Shown: piece by piece, positions 1-27,058 of the stretch | Layout of the letters: the number at the start of each line of letters is the position of its first letter | Numbering within the stretch: the first letter of the stretch is position 1 | Assembly: GCF_001570605.1 (NCBI RefSeq) | Contig: NZ_BBXG01000001.1 | Coordinates: forward strand, 248,001 to 312,000 | DNA length: 64,000 nucleotides | Reading direction: 5' to 3' | Source of the DNA: Herbidospora cretacea | Lineage (GTDB): Bacteria > Actinomycetota > Actinomycetes > Streptosporangiales > Streptosporangiaceae | The notes under the pieces: model-generated | The model's database searches: none | What the model was told of the DNA's origin: nothing | Seen by the model: the letters and a program-made list of their open reading frames with translations, nothing else | Made by a program: the position numbers and the translations under genes

Positions 1-1
1 C

Positions 2-3000
2 CCGCTGGAGACCACCCCGTGGGTGCTGTCGGCCCGGTCGCCCGAGGCGCTGCGCGCCCAGGCCGCCCGGCTCCGCGACCACGCCCCGGCCGATATCCCG
101 GCAGACGTCGTGAACGTCGGCTACTCGCTCGTCACCACCCGCGCCTCGCTCGACCACCGCGCGGTCGTCTTCGACCCGGCGGGCCTCGACGCGCTCGCCG
201 CCGGGCGCACCCGCCCCGGCCTGGTCACCGGCGTCGCCGCCCGGGACGCCGAGCGGGTCGTCATGGTCTTCCCCGGCCAGGGGTCCCAGTGGGCGGGCAT
301 GGCCGCCGAGCTGATGGAGACCTCAGCGGTCTTCCTCGACCGGATGGGCGAGTGCGCCGACGCCCTGGCCCCCCACGTCGACTGGTCGCTGCTCGACGTC
401 GTCCGCGACGGCGAACTCGACCGCGTCGACGTCGTGCAGCCCGCGCTCTGGGCCGTCATGGTCTCGCTGGCCGCCCTCTGGCGGTCGTACGGCGTCGAGC
501 CCGCCGCCGTGGTCGGCCACTCGCAGGGCGAGATCGCCGCCGCCTGCGTCGCGGGCGCCCTCAGCATCGAGGACGCCGCCGCCGTCGTGGCGCTGCGCAG
601 CAAGGCGCTGGGCGCGATCGCGGGCCGGGGCGGCATGATGTCGGTCGCGCTGCCCGCCGCCGAGCTCGACCTCGACGACCGCCTCTCGATCGCCGCGATC
701 AACGGCCCGTCGTCCGTCGTCGTCTCCGGCGACGTCGACGCCCTGACCGAGCTGCGCGAACGCCTCGACGGCGTGCGCACCCGGGTCATCCCGGTCGACT
801 ACGCCTCCCACTCCCACCACGTCGAGGTCATCCACGACGAGCTGCTGACGCTGCTGGCCGGGGTCACGCCCCGCGTGAGCGAGGTCCCGTTCTTCTCCAC
901 CGTCACCGGCGACTGGCTCGACACCACCACGATGGACGCCGGGTACTGGTACCGGAACCTGCGCGGCACCGTCCTGCTGGAGGACGCAGTCAAGGGCCTC
1001 GTCCGCCAGGGATACGGCGCGTTCGTCGAGGTCAGCCCGCATCCCGGTCTGACCGCCGGGATCCAGGAGACGGCCGGGAACGCCGCCGTCGTGGGCACGC
1101 TGCGCCGGGGCGAGGGCGGCCTGGGCCGCTTTCTGCTGTCGGTGGCCGAGGCCCACGTCCAGGGCGTCCCGGTCGACTGGCCGGCCGTCTTCTCCGGCAC
1201 GGGCGCGGTCCGCGTCCCCCTGCCGACCTACGCGTTCCAGCGCAGCCGGTTCTGGCCGTCGATCCCGAAGGCGGCCCCCGCGCAGGGCCCGGCCGACGCG
1301 GCCTTCTGGGAGGTCGTCGCCCGCGCCGACCTCGACGAGCTGGCCACCACTCTGGGGGTCGAGAACGGCCCGGCGCTGGCCGAGGTGCTGCCCGCCCTGT
1401 CGGCCTGGCACCGCTCCCGTCGGGAGTCGGGCGAGCTCGACGGCTGGCGCTACACGATCGACTGGAAGCCCGTCACGCTGCCCGCCGCCCCGGCCACCGG
1501 CACCTGGCTGGTCGTCGTCCCCGAGGGCGGCGACGACCGGGGGATCGCCGCGGCGATCGGCGGCACGGTCGTCGAGGTCGGCGACCCCGACCGCGCGGCC
1601 TGGGCCTCCCTCCTCACCCCGGCCGACGGCGTGGTCTCGCTGCTCGGCACGCTGACCGGCACGCTCACCCTGGTCCAGGCGCTCGGCGACGCCGGAGTCG
1701 GCGCGCCGCTGTGGTGCGTCACCGACGGCGCGGTCTCGCTCGACGGCCTGACCAGCCCCGACCAGGCGCTCCTGTGGGGCTTCGGCCGGGTCGCCGCCGC
1801 CGAGCACCCCGACCGCTGGGGCGGCATCATCGACCTCGCCGACGGCTACCGCCGCGACGACCTGATCGCCGCCCTGCACGGCCCCGAGGACGAACTCGCC
1901 ATCCGCCCGTCCGGAGTGTTCGCCCGCCGCCTCGCCCACGGCGTCCGCCCGGCCCGCGCGCCCCGCGACTGGATGCCCGAGGGCACGATCCTGGTCACCG
2001 GCGGCACCGGCGCGCTCGGCGCGCAGGTCGCCCGCTGGCTCCACGAGAACGGCGCCCGCGACCTGCTCCTGGTCAGCCGCTCGGGCCCCAACGCCCCCGG
2101 CGCGACGGAGCTGGCGGCCGAACTGGACGCCACGATCGTGGCCTGCGACGTCTCCGACCGCGAGCAGCTCGCGATCCTGCTGGAGACCCACCCGGTGCGG
2201 GGCGTGGTGCACACCGCCGCCATCCTCGACGACGCCGTCATCGACGCCCTCACCCCGGGCCAGCTCGACCGGGTCCTGCGGGTGAAGGTCGACGCGGCCC
2301 GCAACCTGCACGAACTCACCGGTGACCTGGCCTTCTTCGTGCTGTTCTCCTCCTTCGCCGGCTCCTACGGCGTGGCCGGACAGGGGAACTACGCCCCCGG
2401 CAACGCCTACCTCGACGCCCTCGCGCACCACCGCCGCTCGCTCGGGCTGCCCGCCCTGTCGATGGGCTGGGGCCACTGGGCCGGTGACGGCATGGCCGGG
2501 GCCGACGTCGTCGAGGAGCAGATGAAGCGGCGCGGCGGCCGGTCGCTCGACCCGGCCAAGGCGCTCACCCTGCTCGGCCAGGCGCTCGCGCTCGACGAGA
2601 CGTTCGTCGCCGTCGCCGACGTCGACTGGGCCGCCTCGACCGACTCGCGTACCGGGGCCTCGATCCCGCCCGCGCTGGCCGACCTGCCCGAACTGCGCGA
2701 CCGGGTGAGGGCCGGGGCCGCGCCGGAGACCGTCTCCGACCGGCTGGCCGGGCTCTCGCCCGCCGACCGCGACGCCCTGGTGCTCGATCTCGTCCGGGGC
2801 CAGGTCGCCGAGGTGCTCGGCCACGCCACGCCCGAGGCGATCGACGCGGGCCGGGCCTTCAAGGAGCTCGGCTTCGACTCGCTCACCGCCGTCGACCTGC
2901 GCAACCGCCTCACCGCCGCGACCGGGCTGCGGCTGCCCGCCACGCTGGTGTTCGACTACCCGAACCCGGGCGTGCTGGCCGCGTACATCAGGGACGAACT

Positions 3001-3010
3001 GCTCGGCACC
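2..3010 (+). other. Module 1 (partial): AT(methylmalonyl)-KR(B2)-ACP
   Basis: AT1 core starts near 257; active Ser codon at 521 in GHSQGE; YASH at 800-811 indicates methylmalonyl-CoA. A dimerization element (AFWEVV .. LPALSAWH) spans about 1297-1415, before the KR structural half (from 1451). The NADPH loop TGGTGALG begins near 1994, and the catalytic Tyr is at 2390. ILDD marks a B-type KR; Pro two residues after the Tyr (NYAP, 2387-2398) marks B2, predicting a 2S-methyl, 3R-hydroxyl product by the published KR classification. ACP serine at 2879. The KS is outside the window. Confidence 0.93.
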
Positions 3011-6000
3011 CAGGGCGAGGTGACCGCCGCGACCGCCACGGTGACCTCCGACGAGCCGATCGCCATCGTCGGGCTCGGGCTGCGCCTCCCCGGCGGGGTC
3101 GGCACCCCCGCCGACCTGTGGGAGATGCTCTCCACCGGCGCCGACGGGGTCGGCCCGTTCCCCACTGATCGGGGGTGGGACCTCGACGGGCTGGCCAGCG
3201 ACGCCGCCGAGGGCGGTTTCCTCGACAACGCGGCCGACTTCGACCCCGCCTTCTTCGGCATCTCGCCCCGCGAGGCGCTGGCGATGGACCCGCAGCAGCG
3301 CGTCCTGCTGGAGATCGCGTGGGAGGCGCTGGAGCGGGCCGGGATCGACCCGCTCTCGCTCAAGGGCAGCGCGACCGGCGTCTTCGCCGGGACCAACGGC
3401 CAGGACTACATGCCGCTGCTGATGACCACGGGCGACGACGTCGGCGGTTACATCGCCACCGGCACCACCGCGAGCGTGCTGTCCGGCCGGATCGCCTACA
3501 CACTCGGGATCGAGGGCCCGGCCGTCACCGTCGACACGGCCTGCTCGTCGTCGCTGGTGGCGCTGCACATGGCCGTCCAGGCGCTGCGGAGCGGCGAGTG
3601 CACGCTCGCCCTGGCGGGCGGCGCGACGATCATGTCCACCCCGGGCCTGTTCGTCGAGTTCACCCGGCAGAAGGGCGTGGCCGCCAACGGCCGCTGCAAG
3701 GCCTTCGCCGACGCCGCCGACGGCGCCGGGTTCTCCGAGGGCGCGGGCATGATCGTGGTCGAGCGCCTGGCCGACGCCCAGGCCAACGGCCACCCGATCC
3801 TCGCCGTCATCCGGGGCTCGGCGGTCAACCAGGACGGCGCGTCCAACGGACTGACCGCGCCCAACGGCCCGTCGCAGCAGCGGGTGATCCGTCAGGCGCT
3901 CGCCAACGCCCGCCTGACCACCCGCGACGTCGACGCCGTCGAGGCCCACGGCACCGGCACCACCCTGGGCGACCCGATCGAGGCCCAGGCCCTGCTCGCC
4001 ACGTACGGGCAGGACCGCGACGAACCCCTGTGGCTCGGCTCGGTGAAGTCGAACATCGGCCACACCCAGGCCGCCGCCGGCGTCGCCGGGGTCATCAAGA
4101 TGGTGCTCGCCCTCCAGCGGGCCGCCCTCCCGCGGACCATCCACGTGGACGCGCCGTCGTCGCACGTCGACTGGTCGGCGGGCGCGGTCGAGCTGGTCCG
4201 CGAGACCATGCCGTGGCCCGAGACCGGCCGCCCCCGCCGGGCCGGCGTGTCGTCTTTCGGCCTCAGCGGCACCAACGCCCACGTCATCCTGGAGCAGGCC
4301 CCCGAGCCGGAGCCGGTCGCCGCAACCGCGCAGCCGGAGATCGTCCCGTGGGTGCTGTCGGCCAAGAGCGGGGAGGCGCTGCGCGAGCAGGCCGCCCGGC
4401 TCCGCGACTGGCCGGTCTCCGACCCCGCCCGGGTGGCCGCCTCGCTGCTCACCACCCGCACGCTGCACGACCACCGCGCCGTCGTCCTCGACCGCCCCGC
4501 CCTCGACGCGCTGGCCTCCGGCCGGTCGGCGGCCGGGCTGGTGCGCGGCACCGCGACCCCGGCGGCCGGCAAGGTCGTGATGGTCTTCCCCGGCCAGGGG
4601 TCGCAGTGGATCGGCATGGCCGCCGAGCTGCTCGACACCTCCCCGGTGTTCGCGGCCCGGATGGCCGAGTGCGCCGAGGCGCTCGCGCCCCACGTCGACT
4701 GGCCGCTGATCGAGACCGTGCGCGGCGGCTCGCTGGAGCGGACCGACGTCGTCCAGCCCGCGCTCTGGGCCGTGATGGTCTCGCTGGCGGCGCTCTGGCG
4801 CTCCCACGGCGTCGAGCCTTCGGCCGTCGTCGGCCACTCGCAGGGTGAGATCGCCGCCGCCTGCGTCGCGGGCGCTCTCAGCATCGAGGACGCCGCCGCC
4901 GTCGTGGCGCTGCGCAGCAGGGCCCTGTCCACGCTCTCGGGACGCGGCGGCATGATGTCGGTCTTCCGGGCCGCCGGCGAGCTCGACCTGGACGACCGCC
5001 TGGCGGTCGCCGCGGCCAACGGGCCGACCTCGACGACCGTCTCCGGCGACGTCGAGGCCCTCGCCGAGCTGAAGGCCCGCTGCGACGCCGACGGCGTCCG
5101 CGCCCGGATGGTGCCGGTCGACTACGCCTCCCACTCCCACCACATGGAGGAGATGCGCGAGACGCTGCTCGACCTCACGGCCGGGGTGCGGCCGCGCGCC
5201 GCCGAGATCCCGCTCTTCTCGACCGTCACCGCCGACTGGCTCGACACCACGACCATGGACGCCGAGTACTGGTACACCAACCTGCGGCGGACCGTGCGCT
5301 TCGACGAGGCCGTCCGCGCCCTCGCCGAGCAGGGCTTCGGCACGTTCATCGAGGTCAGCCCGCATCCGGTGCTCACCGTGCCGACGCAGGAGACGCTCGA
5401 CGCGCAGAACTCCGCCGCGTCGGTCCTCGGGTCGCTGCGCCGCGACGAGGGCGGCCTCGGGCGCTTCCTCACCTCGCTCGGCCAGGCGTTCGCGAACGGC
5501 GTGCCGGTCGACTGGAAGCTCGGCGGCCCGCCGGTCGAGCTGCCCACCTACGCCTTCCAGCGGCAGCGCTACTGGCCGGCCCCGGCCGCCCCGGCCGTCG
5601 CGGCGGCCGACCCGCTCGACGCCGCCTTCTGGGAGGCCGTCGAACGCGAGGACCTCGACGGCCTGGCCGCGCTCGACCTCGGCTCGCTCGGCGACTCGCT
5701 GCCCGCGCTGGCGTCGTGGCGGCGGCGGCGCAGGGAGACCTCGGCGGTCGACGCGCTGCGCTACGTCACCACCTGGAAGCCGCTCACCCCGCCCGCCCGC
5801 ACGCTCCACGGCACCTGGCTCGTCGTCACCGACGACCCCGGCCACCCCGTCGCGGCGGCGCTGGCCGGCCACGGGGCCGACGTCGTGGTCGCCGCCCCCG
5901 GCGACGACCTGACCGCCCTCCCAGAACCGGCCGGCGTGCTGTCGCTGATCGGCGACGACGCCCTGGCCCGGACCGCCGACCTGGTCCGCGCGCTGAACGG

Positions 6001-9000
6001 CGTGACCGCGCCGCTGTGGCTGGTCACCCAGGGCGCGGTGAGCGTCGGCCGCTCCGACGCCCTGACCGACCCCGGCCAGGCGCCGCTCTGGGGCCTCGGC
6101 CGGGTGATCGGCCTGGAACACCCCGACCGCTGGGGCGGCCTGATCGACCTGCCCGCCGACCTCGACGCGCGCGCCGCCGCCCGGCTCGCCACCGTCCTGG
6201 CCGGGATCGGCGCGGAGGACCAGCTCGCCATCCGGTCCTCCGGCGTCTTCGCCGCCCGGCTCACCCGGGCGACCGGCGAGGCCGGGACCCCGTGGCGGCC
6301 CGAGGGCGCCGTCCTGATCACCGGCGGCACCGGCGGCCTCGGCCGCCTCGTCGCCCGCTGGCTGCACGACCTGGGCGCCCGCGACCTGCTCCTGGTCAGC
6401 CGTTCGGGGCCCGCCGCCCCGGGCGCGGCCGAGCTCGCGGCGGAACTGGGCGCGACGGTCGTGGCCTGCGACGTCGCCGACCGCGACGCCCTGGCCGCCC
6501 TCCTGGCCGAGCACCCCGTGAGGTCGGTCTTCCACGCCGCCGCCGTGCTCGACGACGGCCTGGTCGAGACCATGACCGGTGAGCGCTTCGACCGGGTGAT
6601 GGCCGTCAAGGCCGACGCCGCCCGGAACCTCCACGAGCTGACCGGGGACCTCGACGCGTTCGTGCTGTTCTCCTCGATCGCGGGCACGCTCGGCGCGGCC
6701 GGGCAGGGCAACTACGCCGCCGCCAACGCCTACCTCGACGCCCTCGCCCGGCACCGGCGCGACGCGGGCCTGGCCGCCACCTCGGTGGCGTGGGGCCCCT
6801 GGGCCGAGGCGGGCCTCGCGACCGAGGAGCGGATCGAGGCGCGGATGCGCCGCAGCGGCCTCGCGCCGATGCGGCCCGCCCTGGCGCTGGCCGCCCTCCA
6901 GCGCGCGCTCGACTGCGGCGACACCGCGGTCAGCGTCGCCGACGTCGACTGGGAGCGGTTCGCCCCGGCCTTCACCGCCGCCCGCCCCCGGCCGATCCTC
7001 GACGGGGTGCCGGAGTCGCGCCGCGCCGAGACGCCCGCCCCCGCCGCCACGCCCGCCGCCACGGCCGGGATCTCCGAGCGGGAACTGCTCGACCTGGTCC
7101 GCACCCAGGTCGCCGCCGTCCTCGGGCACGCCACACCCGCGACGATCGAGCCCGGCAAGCCCTTCAAGGAGCTCGGCTTCGACTCGCTGACCAGCGTCGA
7201 GCTGCGCAACCTCGTCGCCACGGCGACCGGCCTGCGGCTCCCGGCCACGATGGTGTTCGACCACCCGACCCCCGCCGCCCTGGCCGCGTTCCTGCGCGGC
7301 GAGCTGACCGGCGTACAGGAGGAGGAGACCGCGCCCCTCACGGCCGCCGCCTCCGACGAGCCGATCGCCATCGTCTCGATGGGCTGCCGCTTCCCCGGCG
7401 GGGTCACCACCCCCGAGGAGTTCTGGGACCTGCTCGCCGGGGGAGTCGACGCCGTCGGCCCGTTCCCCGCCGACCGGGGCTGGGACGTCGAGGCCCTGTA
7501 CGACCCCGACCCCGACAGCCCCGGCACCAGCTACGCCCGCGAAGGCGCGTTCCTGTACGACGCCGCCGGCTTCGACCCCGGCTTCTTCGGCATCGCCCCG
7601 CGTGAGGCCGTCGCGATGGACCCGCAGCAGCGGCTCCTCCTCGAGGTCGCGTGGGAGGCCGTCGAGCGCGCCGGGATCGACCCGTCGTCGCTCAAGGGCA
7701 GCCCCACGGGCGTCTTCGCCGGCACCAACGGCCAGGACTACGCGGCCCTGCTCATCGCCGGGCAGGTCGACACCGACGGCTACCTGACCACCGGCAACGC
7801 CGCCAGCGTGGTGTCCGGCCGCCTCTCCTACGCCCTCGGGCTGGAGGGCCCGGCGGTCACCGTCGACACGGCCTGCTCCGCGTCGCTGGTCGCCCTGCAC
7901 CTCGCGGTCCAGGCGCTCCGCCAGGGCGAGTGCACGCTCGCCCTGACCGGCGGCGTCACCGTCATGGCGACGCCGGGCGCGTTCATCGGCTTCAGCAAGC
8001 AGCGCGGCCTCGCCGAGGACGGCCGCTGCAAGCCCTTCTCCGACGACGCCGACGGCACCGGCTGGGGCGAGGGCGCGGGCGTCCTCCTCCTGGAGCGGCT
8101 GTCGGACGCCGAGCGCAACGGCCACCCGGTCCTCGCGGTGGTCCGGGGCTCGGCCGTCAACCAGGACGGCGCGTCGAACGGCCTGACCGCGCCGAACGGA
8201 CCCTCGCAGCAGCGGGTCATCCGCCAGGCGCTCGCCAACGCGCGGCTGACCGCCCCGGAGGTCGACGCCGTGGAGGCGCACGGCACCGGCACCCGGCTCG
8301 GCGACCCGATCGAGGCTCAGGCGCTGCTGGCCACCTACGGCCAGGACCGCGCCGAGCCGCTCAAGCTGGGCTCGTCGAAGTCGAACATCGGCCACACCCA
8401 GGCGGCGGCCGGCGTCGCCGGGGTCATCAAGATGGTGCTCGCCCTCCAGCACGACCTGCTGCCTCAGACCCTGCACGCCGAGCGGCCCTCCGCCGAGATC
8501 GACTGGACGGCCGGCCGCGTCGAACTCCTCCAGCAGGCCCAGGCCTGGCCGGCCGGTGACCGGCCGCGCCGCGCGGGCGTCTCCTCCTTCGGCGTGAGCG
8601 GCACCAACGCCCACGTGATCATCGAAGAGGCGCCCCCGGCCGTCCCGGCCCCGCCCGCGCCGGACTCGGGCCTGTCGACCGTGCCGTGGCTGGTCTCCGG
8701 CCGCAGCGAGGAGGCGCTCCGCGCGCAGGCCGCCCGCCTGCGTGACCACCTCTCCGGACGCGCCGACGCCGATCCGGCCGCCGTGGGCCACACCCTGGCC
8801 ACCGCCCGCGCCTCCTTCGAGCACCGGGCCGTCGTCGTCGGCCAGGAGACCGACGGACTGCTCCACGGCCTCGACGCCCTCGCCACCGGCGGGGCCGCCG
8901 CCGGGCTGGTCCAGGGCGTCACCTCCGACGGGCTGCTGGCGGTGCTGTTCACCGGCCAGGGCGCCCAGCGGGCCGGGATGGGCCGCGAGCTCTACGAGAG

Positions 9001-12000
9001 CTTCCCCGTCTTCGCCGAGGCGTTCGACCAGGCCTGCGCCCACCTCGACGCCGCCCTCGACCGGCCGCTGCGCGAGGTCATCTTCGCCGCCGACGGCATG
9101 AACGACGCCCTGCACCAGACGAAGTACACGCAGGCCAGCCTGTTCGCCATCGAGGTCGCGCTGTTCCGGCTGGCCGAGTCGTGGGGCCTGCGGCCCGACT
9201 TCGTGGCCGGCCACTCGATCGGCGAGCTGACCGCCGCCCACGTCGCCGGGGTGCTGTCCCTGGAGGACGCGTGCACCCTGGTCGCCGCGCGCGGCACGCT
9301 GATGCAGGAGCTCCCGCCCGGCGGCGCGATGATCTCCATCCAGGCGTCCGAGGACGAGGTCCGCGCCACCCTCACCGGAAACGTCGACATCGCCGCGATC
9401 AACGGGCCCAGGGCCGTCGTGGTCTCCGGCGACGACGCCGACGCCCGCGCCGTCGCCGGCCTCTGGGCGGCCCGGGGCCGCAAGACCAAGCGGCTCAACG
9501 TCTCGCACGCCTTCCACTCGGCCCACATGGACCCGATGCTGGCGGAGTTCCGCCGGATCGCCTCGGGGCTGACCTTCCACCCGCCGCTGATCCCGGTCGT
9601 CTCCAACGTCACCGGCGCGGTCGCGACCGAGCTGACCGACCCTGACTACTGGGTCAGGCACGTGCGCCAGGCCGTCAGGTTCCGCGACGGGATCGCCGCG
9701 CTGGCCGCCGAGGGGGTCACCCGGTTCGTCGAGATCGGCCCCGACGGCGTGCTGACCGCGCTCGCGCAGGGCTGCCTCGACGGCGGCGACCTGCTGCTCG
9801 TCCCGGCGCTGCGCGGAGACCGGCCCGAGGGCCACGCGCTGATGACCGCCGTCGCCCAGCTCCACGTCCACGGCGTCAGGCTCGACTGGGACGCCGTCTT
9901 CGGCGGCCCCAGGGGCCGGGTCGCCCTGCCGACCTACCCGTTCCAGCGCGGCCGGTTCTGGCCCGAGATCGAGGCCCGCTTCCCGGAGGCCGAGGACAGC
10001 GGCTTCTGGGACGCGGCCGAGCGCGGCGAGCTGGCCGAGCTCCTCGGCGTCGACGCCACCCGGCCGCTCTCGGAGGTGCTCCCGGCCATCACCGCCTGGC
10101 GGCGGGCCCGCCACGACGACACCGCGAGCTGGCGCTACACGACGACCTGGGTGCCGGTCGAGGGCGGCTCCGCCGTCGTCCCGGGCACCTGGGTGCTCGT
10201 CGGCGAGGACCCGGCGATGGCCGAGACCCTCGCCGTGGGCGGGGCCGACGTGATCTCCGTCCCGGCCGACACCCCCGGCGAGCGCGTCGCCGAGATCCTC
10301 CGCGAGGCCGACGGCCTGGCCGGGGTGGTCTCCCTGCTCGCCCTGGACGTCAACCCGCGCCCCGGCCACCCCGCGCTCACCCTGGGCCTCGACCGGACCG
10401 TCACGCTGGTGCGGGCCGTCGTCGAGGCCGGGGTCGAGGTGCCCCTGTGGTGCGTCACCCGGGGGGCGGCCGGACCGGACGTCCGCAGCGCCGAGCAGGC
10501 CCAGATCTGGGGCATCGGCCGGGTGGCCGCCCTGGAGCACCCCGCCCAGTGGGGCGGCCTCATCGACCTGCCGCCCGTCTTCGACGACCTGGCCCGCATC
10601 GGCCTGCTGACCGTCCTGTCCGGCTCGACCGGCGAGGACGAGGTGGCCGTGCGCGAGGGCCGGGTGCTGGCCCGCCGGCTCGTCCGGGCCCCGCTGACCG
10701 GCACGGGAGGCGAGTGGACCCCGCGCGGCAGCGTGCTCGTCACCGGCGGCACCGGCGCCCTGGGCGCCCACGTCGCCCGCCTGCTCGCCGCCGAAGGGGC
10801 CGGGCACCTGGTGCTCACCAGCCGGAGAGGGCCGGACGCCGAGGGCGCGCCGGAACTCCAGGCGGAACTGGAGGCGCTGGGCGCGCGGGTCACCGTCGCG
10901 GCCTGCGACGCCGCCGACCGCGCCGCCCTGGAGGCCCTGCTCGCGACGCTGCCCGACCTGACGGCGGTCGTGCACGCCGCCGGCGTCCTGGACGACGGCA
11001 TCGTCGTCTCGATGACGCCCGACCGGATCGAGTACGTGCTCAAGCCCAAGACCGAGGCCGCCCGGCACCTGCACGAACTGACCCTCGACCGCGACCTCGA
11101 CGCGTTCGTGCTCTTCTCCTCCGCCGCCGGCACCCTCGGCGGGGCGGGGCAGGGCAGCTACGCCGCCGCCAACGCCCACCTCGACGCGCTCGCCGAGATG
11201 CGCCGCGCCCAGGGCCTGCCCGCCACCTCGATCGGCTGGGGACCCTGGGCCGACGGCGGCATGGCGGCCGACGGCGGCCTGGTGGAGACGCGGCTGCGCC
11301 GCAGCGGCATGCCGCCGATGCGCGCCGACCGGGCCCTGGCCGCGATGCGCAAGGCGGTCGAGCACGGCGACACCGTGCTGATGGTCGGCGACATCGACTG
11401 GGAGCGGTTCTACCCGGCCTACACCTCCACCCGGCCCAGCCGCCTGGTGCGGGACCTGCCCGAGGTGCGGCGCGTGCTGGCCGCGGCCGAGGCCAGGACC
11501 GACAGCGGCTCCGAGGCGAACGAACTGGCCGGGAAGCTGGCCGCCGCGACCGACACCGAGCGCGACCGCCTCGTCATGGAGCTGGTCCGCACCCACGTCG
11601 CGATCGTCCTCGGCTACGAGCGCACCGACGCGGTCGCGCCCACCCGGGGCTTCCTCGACATGGGCTTCGACTCGCTCACCGCCGTCGAACTGCGCAACCG
11701 CCTGGCGTCCGTGACCGGCCTGCGGCTGCCCTCGACGCTGGTGTTCGACTACCCGACCCCGGTCGCCATGGCCCGGTTCCTGCGCGGCGAGCTCGCCCCC
11801 GGCGGCGCGCCCGCCGACGCGGCCGCCGGCGAGCTGGACAAGATCGAGGCCCTCCTGGCCACGCTCGGCGCCGAGGACGGCGCGCCGATCCTGGCCCGCC
11901 TGGAGAACCTCGTGGCCCGGTTCCGGCCGGGCGCCGACGCCGAGGACGAGGCGCTCGACCTCGCCTCGGACGACGAGATCTTCGACCTGATCAACAAAGA

Positions 12001-12016
12001 GTTCGGCAAGTCCTGA
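2..12016 (+). CDS. Type I modular polyketide synthase, modules 1 (partial), 2 and 3 (gene A, 5' end missing)
   Basis: Extends a polyketide chain by at least three units; cytosolic homodimeric megasynthase. The reading frame is open from base 2, where it encodes the KS-AT linker of module 1, so the true start, the module 1 KS and anything upstream lie outside the window. Visible order: AT-KR-ACP, KS-AT-KR-ACP, KS-AT-KR-ACP, then a C-terminal docking tail. AT1 and AT2 have GHSQGE plus YASH (methylmalonyl-CoA type); AT3 has GHSIGE plus HAFH (malonyl-CoA type). Each KR has the NADPH loop and the Lys, Ser, Tyr and Asn catalytic set; each ACP has a GFDSL serine. At least 4004 residues. No thioesterase: the protein ends in an acidic tail (DDEIFDLI, then KEFGKS) typical of docking to a following PKS protein. 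Gene B starts 26 bases downstream. Family assignment is certain; the product is inferred only. Confidence 0.98.
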   Translation, partial: PLETTPWVLSARSPEALRAQAARLRDHAPADIPADVVNVGYSLVTTRASLDHRAVVFDPAGLDALAAGRTRPGLVTGVAARDAERVVMVFPGQGSQWAGMAAELMETSAVFLDRMGECADALAPHVDWSLLDVVRDGELDRVDVVQPALWAVMVSLAALWRSYGVEPAAVVGHSQGEIAAACVAGALSIEDAAAVVALRSKALGAIAGRGGMMSVALPAAELDLDDRLSIAAINGPSSVVVSGDVDALTELRERLDGVRTRVIPVDYASHSHHVEVIHDELLTLLAGVTPRVSEVPFFSTVTGDWLDTTTMDAGYWYRNLRGTVLLEDAVKGLVRQGYGAFVEVSPHPGLTAGIQETAGNAAVVGTLRRGEGGLGRFLLSVAEAHVQGVPVDWPAVFSGTGAVRVPLPTYAFQRSRFWPSIPKAAPAQGPADAAFWEVVARADLDELATTLGVENGPALAEVLPALSAWHRSRRESGELDGWRYTIDWKPVTLPAAPATGTWLVVVPEGGDDRGIAAAIGGTVVEVGDPDRAAWASLLTPADGVVSLLGTLTGTLTLVQALGDAGVGAPLWCVTDGAVSLDGLTSPDQALLWGFGRVAAAEHPDRWGGIIDLADGYRRDDLIAALHGPEDELAIRPSGVFARRLAHGVRPARAPRDWMPEGTILVTGGTGALGAQVARWLHENGARDLLLVSRSGPNAPGATELAAELDATIVACDVSDREQLAILLETHPVRGVVHTAAILDDAVIDALTPGQLDRVLRVKVDAARNLHELTGDLAFFVLFSSFAGSYGVAGQGNYAPGNAYLDALAHHRRSLGLPALSMGWGHWAGDGMAGADVVEEQMKRRGGRSLDPAKALTLLGQALALDETFVAVADVDWAASTDSRTGASIPPALADLPELRDRVRAGAAPETVSDRLAGLSPADRDALVLDLVRGQVAEVLGHATPEAIDAGRAFKELGFDSLTAVDLRNRLTAATGLRLPATLVFDYPNPGVLAAYIRDELLGTQGEVTAATATVTSDEPIAIVGLGLRLPGGVGTPADLWEMLSTGADGVGPFPTDRGWDLDGLASDAAEGGFLDNAADFDPAFFGISPREALAMDPQQRVLLEIAWEALERAGIDPLSLKGSATGVFAGTNGQDYMPLLMTTGDDVGGYIATGTTASVLSGRIAYTLGIEGPAVTVDTACSSSLVALHMAVQALRSGECTLALAGGATIMSTPGLFVEFTRQKGVAANGRCKAFADAADGAGFSEGAGMIVVERLADAQANGHPILAVIRGSAVNQDGASNGLTAPNGPSQQRVIRQALANARLTTRDVDAVEAHGTGTTLGDPIEAQALLATYGQDRDEPLWLGSVKSNIGHTQAAAGVAGVIKMVLALQRAALPRTIHVDAPSSHVDWSAGAVELVRETMPWPETGRPRRAGVSSFGLSGTNAHVILEQAPEPEPVAATAQPEIVPWVLSAKSGEALREQAARLRDWPVSDPARVAASLLTTRTLHDHRAVVLDRPALDALASGRSAAGLVRGTATPAAGKVVMVFPGQGSQWIGMAAELLDTSPVFAARMAECAEALAPHVDWPLIETVRGGSLERTDVVQPALWAVMVSLAALWRSHGVEPSAVVGHSQGEIAAACVAGALSIEDAAAVVALRSRALSTLSGRGGMMSVFRAAGELDLDDRLAVAAANGPTSTTVSGDVEALAELKARCDADGVRARMVPVDYASHSHHMEEMRETLLDLTAGVRPRAAEIPLFSTVTADWLDTTTMDAEYWYTNLRRTVRFDEAVRALAEQGFGTFIEVSPHPVLTVPTQETLDAQNSAASVLGSLRRDEGGLGRFLTSLGQAFANGVPVDWKLGGPPVELPTYAFQRQRYWPAPAAPAVAAADPLDAAFWEAVEREDLDGLAALDLGSLGDSLPALASWRRRRRETSAVDALRYVTTWKPLTPPARTLHGTWLVVTDDPGHPVAAALAGHGADVVVAAPGDDLTALPEPAGVLSLIGDDALARTADLVRALNGVTAPLWLVTQGAVSVGRSDALTDPGQAPLWGLGRVIGLEHPDRWGGLIDLPADLDARAAARLATVLAGIGAEDQLAIRSSGVFAARLTRATGEAGTPWRPEGAVLITGGTGGLGRLVARWLHDLGARDLLLVSRSGPAAPGAAELAAELGATVVACDVADRDALAALLAEHPVRSVFHAAAVLDDGLVETMTGERFDRVMAVKADAARNLHELTGDLDAFVLFSSIAGTLGAAGQGNYAAANAYLDALARHRRDAGLAATSVAWGPWAEAGLATEERIEARMRRSGLAPMRPALALAALQRALDCGDTAVSVADVDWERFAPAFTAARPRPILDGVPESRRAETPAPAATPAATAGISERELLDLVRTQVAAVLGHATPATIEPGKPFKELGFDSLTSVELRNLVATATGLRLPATMVFDHPTPAALAAFLRGELTGVQEEETAPLTAAASDEPIAIVSMGCRFPGGVTTPEEFWDLLAGGVDAVGPFPADRGWDVEALYDPDPDSPGTSYAREGAFLYDAAGFDPGFFGIAPREAVAMDPQQRLLLEVAWEAVERAGIDPSSLKGSPTGVFAGTNGQDYAALLIAGQVDTDGYLTTGNAASVVSGRLSYALGLEGPAVTVDTACSASLVALHLAVQALRQGECTLALTGGVTVMATPGAFIGFSKQRGLAEDGRCKPFSDDADGTGWGEGAGVLLLERLSDAERNGHPVLAVVRGSAVNQDGASNGLTAPNGPSQQRVIRQALANARLTAPEVDAVEAHGTGTRLGDPIEAQALLATYGQDRAEPLKLGSSKSNIGHTQAAAGVAGVIKMVLALQHDLLPQTLHAERPSAEIDWTAGRVELLQQAQAWPAGDRPRRAGVSSFGVSGTNAHVIIEEAPPAVPAPPAPDSGLSTVPWLVSGRSEEALRAQAARLRDHLSGRADADPAAVGHTLATARASFEHRAVVVGQETDGLLHGLDALATGGAAAGLVQGVTSDGLLAVLFTGQGAQRAGMGRELYESFPVFAEAFDQACAHLDAALDRPLREVIFAADGMNDALHQTKYTQASLFAIEVALFRLAESWGLRPDFVAGHSIGELTAAHVAGVLSLEDACTLVAARGTLMQELPPGGAMISIQASEDEVRATLTGNVDIAAINGPRAVVVSGDDADARAVAGLWAARGRKTKRLNVSHAFHSAHMDPMLAEFRRIASGLTFHPPLIPVVSNVTGAVATELTDPDYWVRHVRQAVRFRDGIAALAAEGVTRFVEIGPDGVLTALAQGCLDGGDLLLVPALRGDRPEGHALMTAVAQLHVHGVRLDWDAVFGGPRGRVALPTYPFQRGRFWPEIEARFPEAEDSGFWDAAERGELAELLGVDATRPLSEVLPAITAWRRARHDDTASWRYTTTWVPVEGGSAVVPGTWVLVGEDPAMAETLAVGGADVISVPADTPGERVAEILREADGLAGVVSLLALDVNPRPGHPALTLGLDRTVTLVRAVVEAGVEVPLWCVTRGAAGPDVRSAEQAQIWGIGRVAALEHPAQWGGLIDLPPVFDDLARIGLLTVLSGSTGEDEVAVREGRVLARRLVRAPLTGTGGEWTPRGSVLVTGGTGALGAHVARLLAAEGAGHLVLTSRRGPDAEGAPELQAELEALGARVTVAACDAADRAALEALLATLPDLTAVVHAAGVLDDGIVVSMTPDRIEYVLKPKTEAARHLHELTLDRDLDAFVLFSSAAGTLGGAGQGSYAAANAHLDALAEMRRAQGLPATSIGWGPWADGGMAADGGLVETRLRRSGMPPMRADRALAAMRKAVEHGDTVLMVGDIDWERFYPAYTSTRPSRLVRDLPEVRRVLAAAEARTDSGSEANELAGKLAAATDTERDRLVMELVRTHVAIVLGYERTDAVAPTRGFLDMGFDSLTAVELRNRLASVTGLRLPSTLVFDYPTPVAMARFLRGELAPGGAPADAAAGELDKIEALLATLGAEDGAPILARLENLVARFRPGADAEDEALDLASDDEIFDLINKEFGKS
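2261..2379 (+). repeat. KR1 tract identical to KR13 (partner 61718-61836)
   Basis: 119 bases identical by eye, covering the catalytic Lys to just before the catalytic Tyr. High similarity extends on both sides across AT-KR-ACP, so this is the best conserved part of a larger module-level duplication. Confidence 0.88.
3050..7310 (+). other. Module 2: KS-AT(methylmalonyl)-KR(B1)-ACP
   Basis: KS2 Cys at 3542 (DTACSSS), followed by EAHGTGT and NIGHTQ. Its N-terminus reads [10 protein letters not shown] where nearly all others read VGMxCRFPGG, and it lacks the DPDPD loop. AT2 Ser at 4838, YASH at 5123-5134. KR2 NADPH loop near 6320; Tyr at 6713 in NYAAAN with VLDD, so B1. This is the only methylmalonyl module here without the B2 proline, predicting a 2R-methyl, 3R-hydroxyl pair. 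ACP Ser at 7184. Confidence 0.93.
7355..11800 (+). other. Module 3: KS-AT(malonyl)-KR(B1)-ACP
   Basis: KS3 Cys at 7874 (DTACSAS). AT3 Ser at 9215 (GHSIGE), HAFH at 9506-9517, malonyl type, with the canonical RPLREVIF segment that most malonyl ATs of this window have lost. KR3 NADPH loop near 10742; catalytic Tyr at 11159 within GSYAAAN; LDD present. ACP Ser at 11672 in MGFDSL. Predicted outcome: CH2 carrying no branch and a D-configured beta-hydroxyl. Confidence 0.93.
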
Positions 12017-12029
12017 ACCTCGCCCCTCC

Positions 12030-12034
12030 AGGAG
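12030..12034 (+). promoter_or_regulatory. Ribosome binding site of gene B
   Basis: AGGAG eight bases before GTG 12043. It decides the start against the in-frame ATG at 12037 and GTG at 12034. The 26-base gap after the gene A stop leaves no room for an obvious promoter, consistent with co-transcription. Confidence 0.8.
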
Positions 12035-12042
12035 TGATGACT

Positions 12043-27030
<14,988 letters not shown>

Positions 27031-27037
27031 ATCTCCT

Positions 27038-27050
27038 AGAGGCCAGGTGA
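27038..27050 (+). promoter_or_regulatory. Ribosome binding region of gene C (two candidates)
   Basis: AGGTGA (27045-27050) serves ATG 27059 with eight intervening bases. AGAGG (27038-27042) would serve GTG 27047 with four. Alignment of the docking helix favours ATG 27059. Confidence 0.6.
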
Positions 27051-27058
27051 ACCGCGAA

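Noticed and set aside
3175-4848. Plus-strand overlapping open frames rich in Arg, Pro and Gly (also 29782-31650, 33190-39417, 45862-49821, 50584-53520)
   Set aside because: Out-of-frame shadows of the PKS genes with arginine-rich, motif-free translations.
10447-12042. Upstream extension of the gene B frame into gene A
   Set aside because: The in-frame stretch overlaps the KR3-ACP3 coding region of gene A and translates to Arg-rich nonsense; gene B truly starts at GTG 12043, where the docking helix begins.
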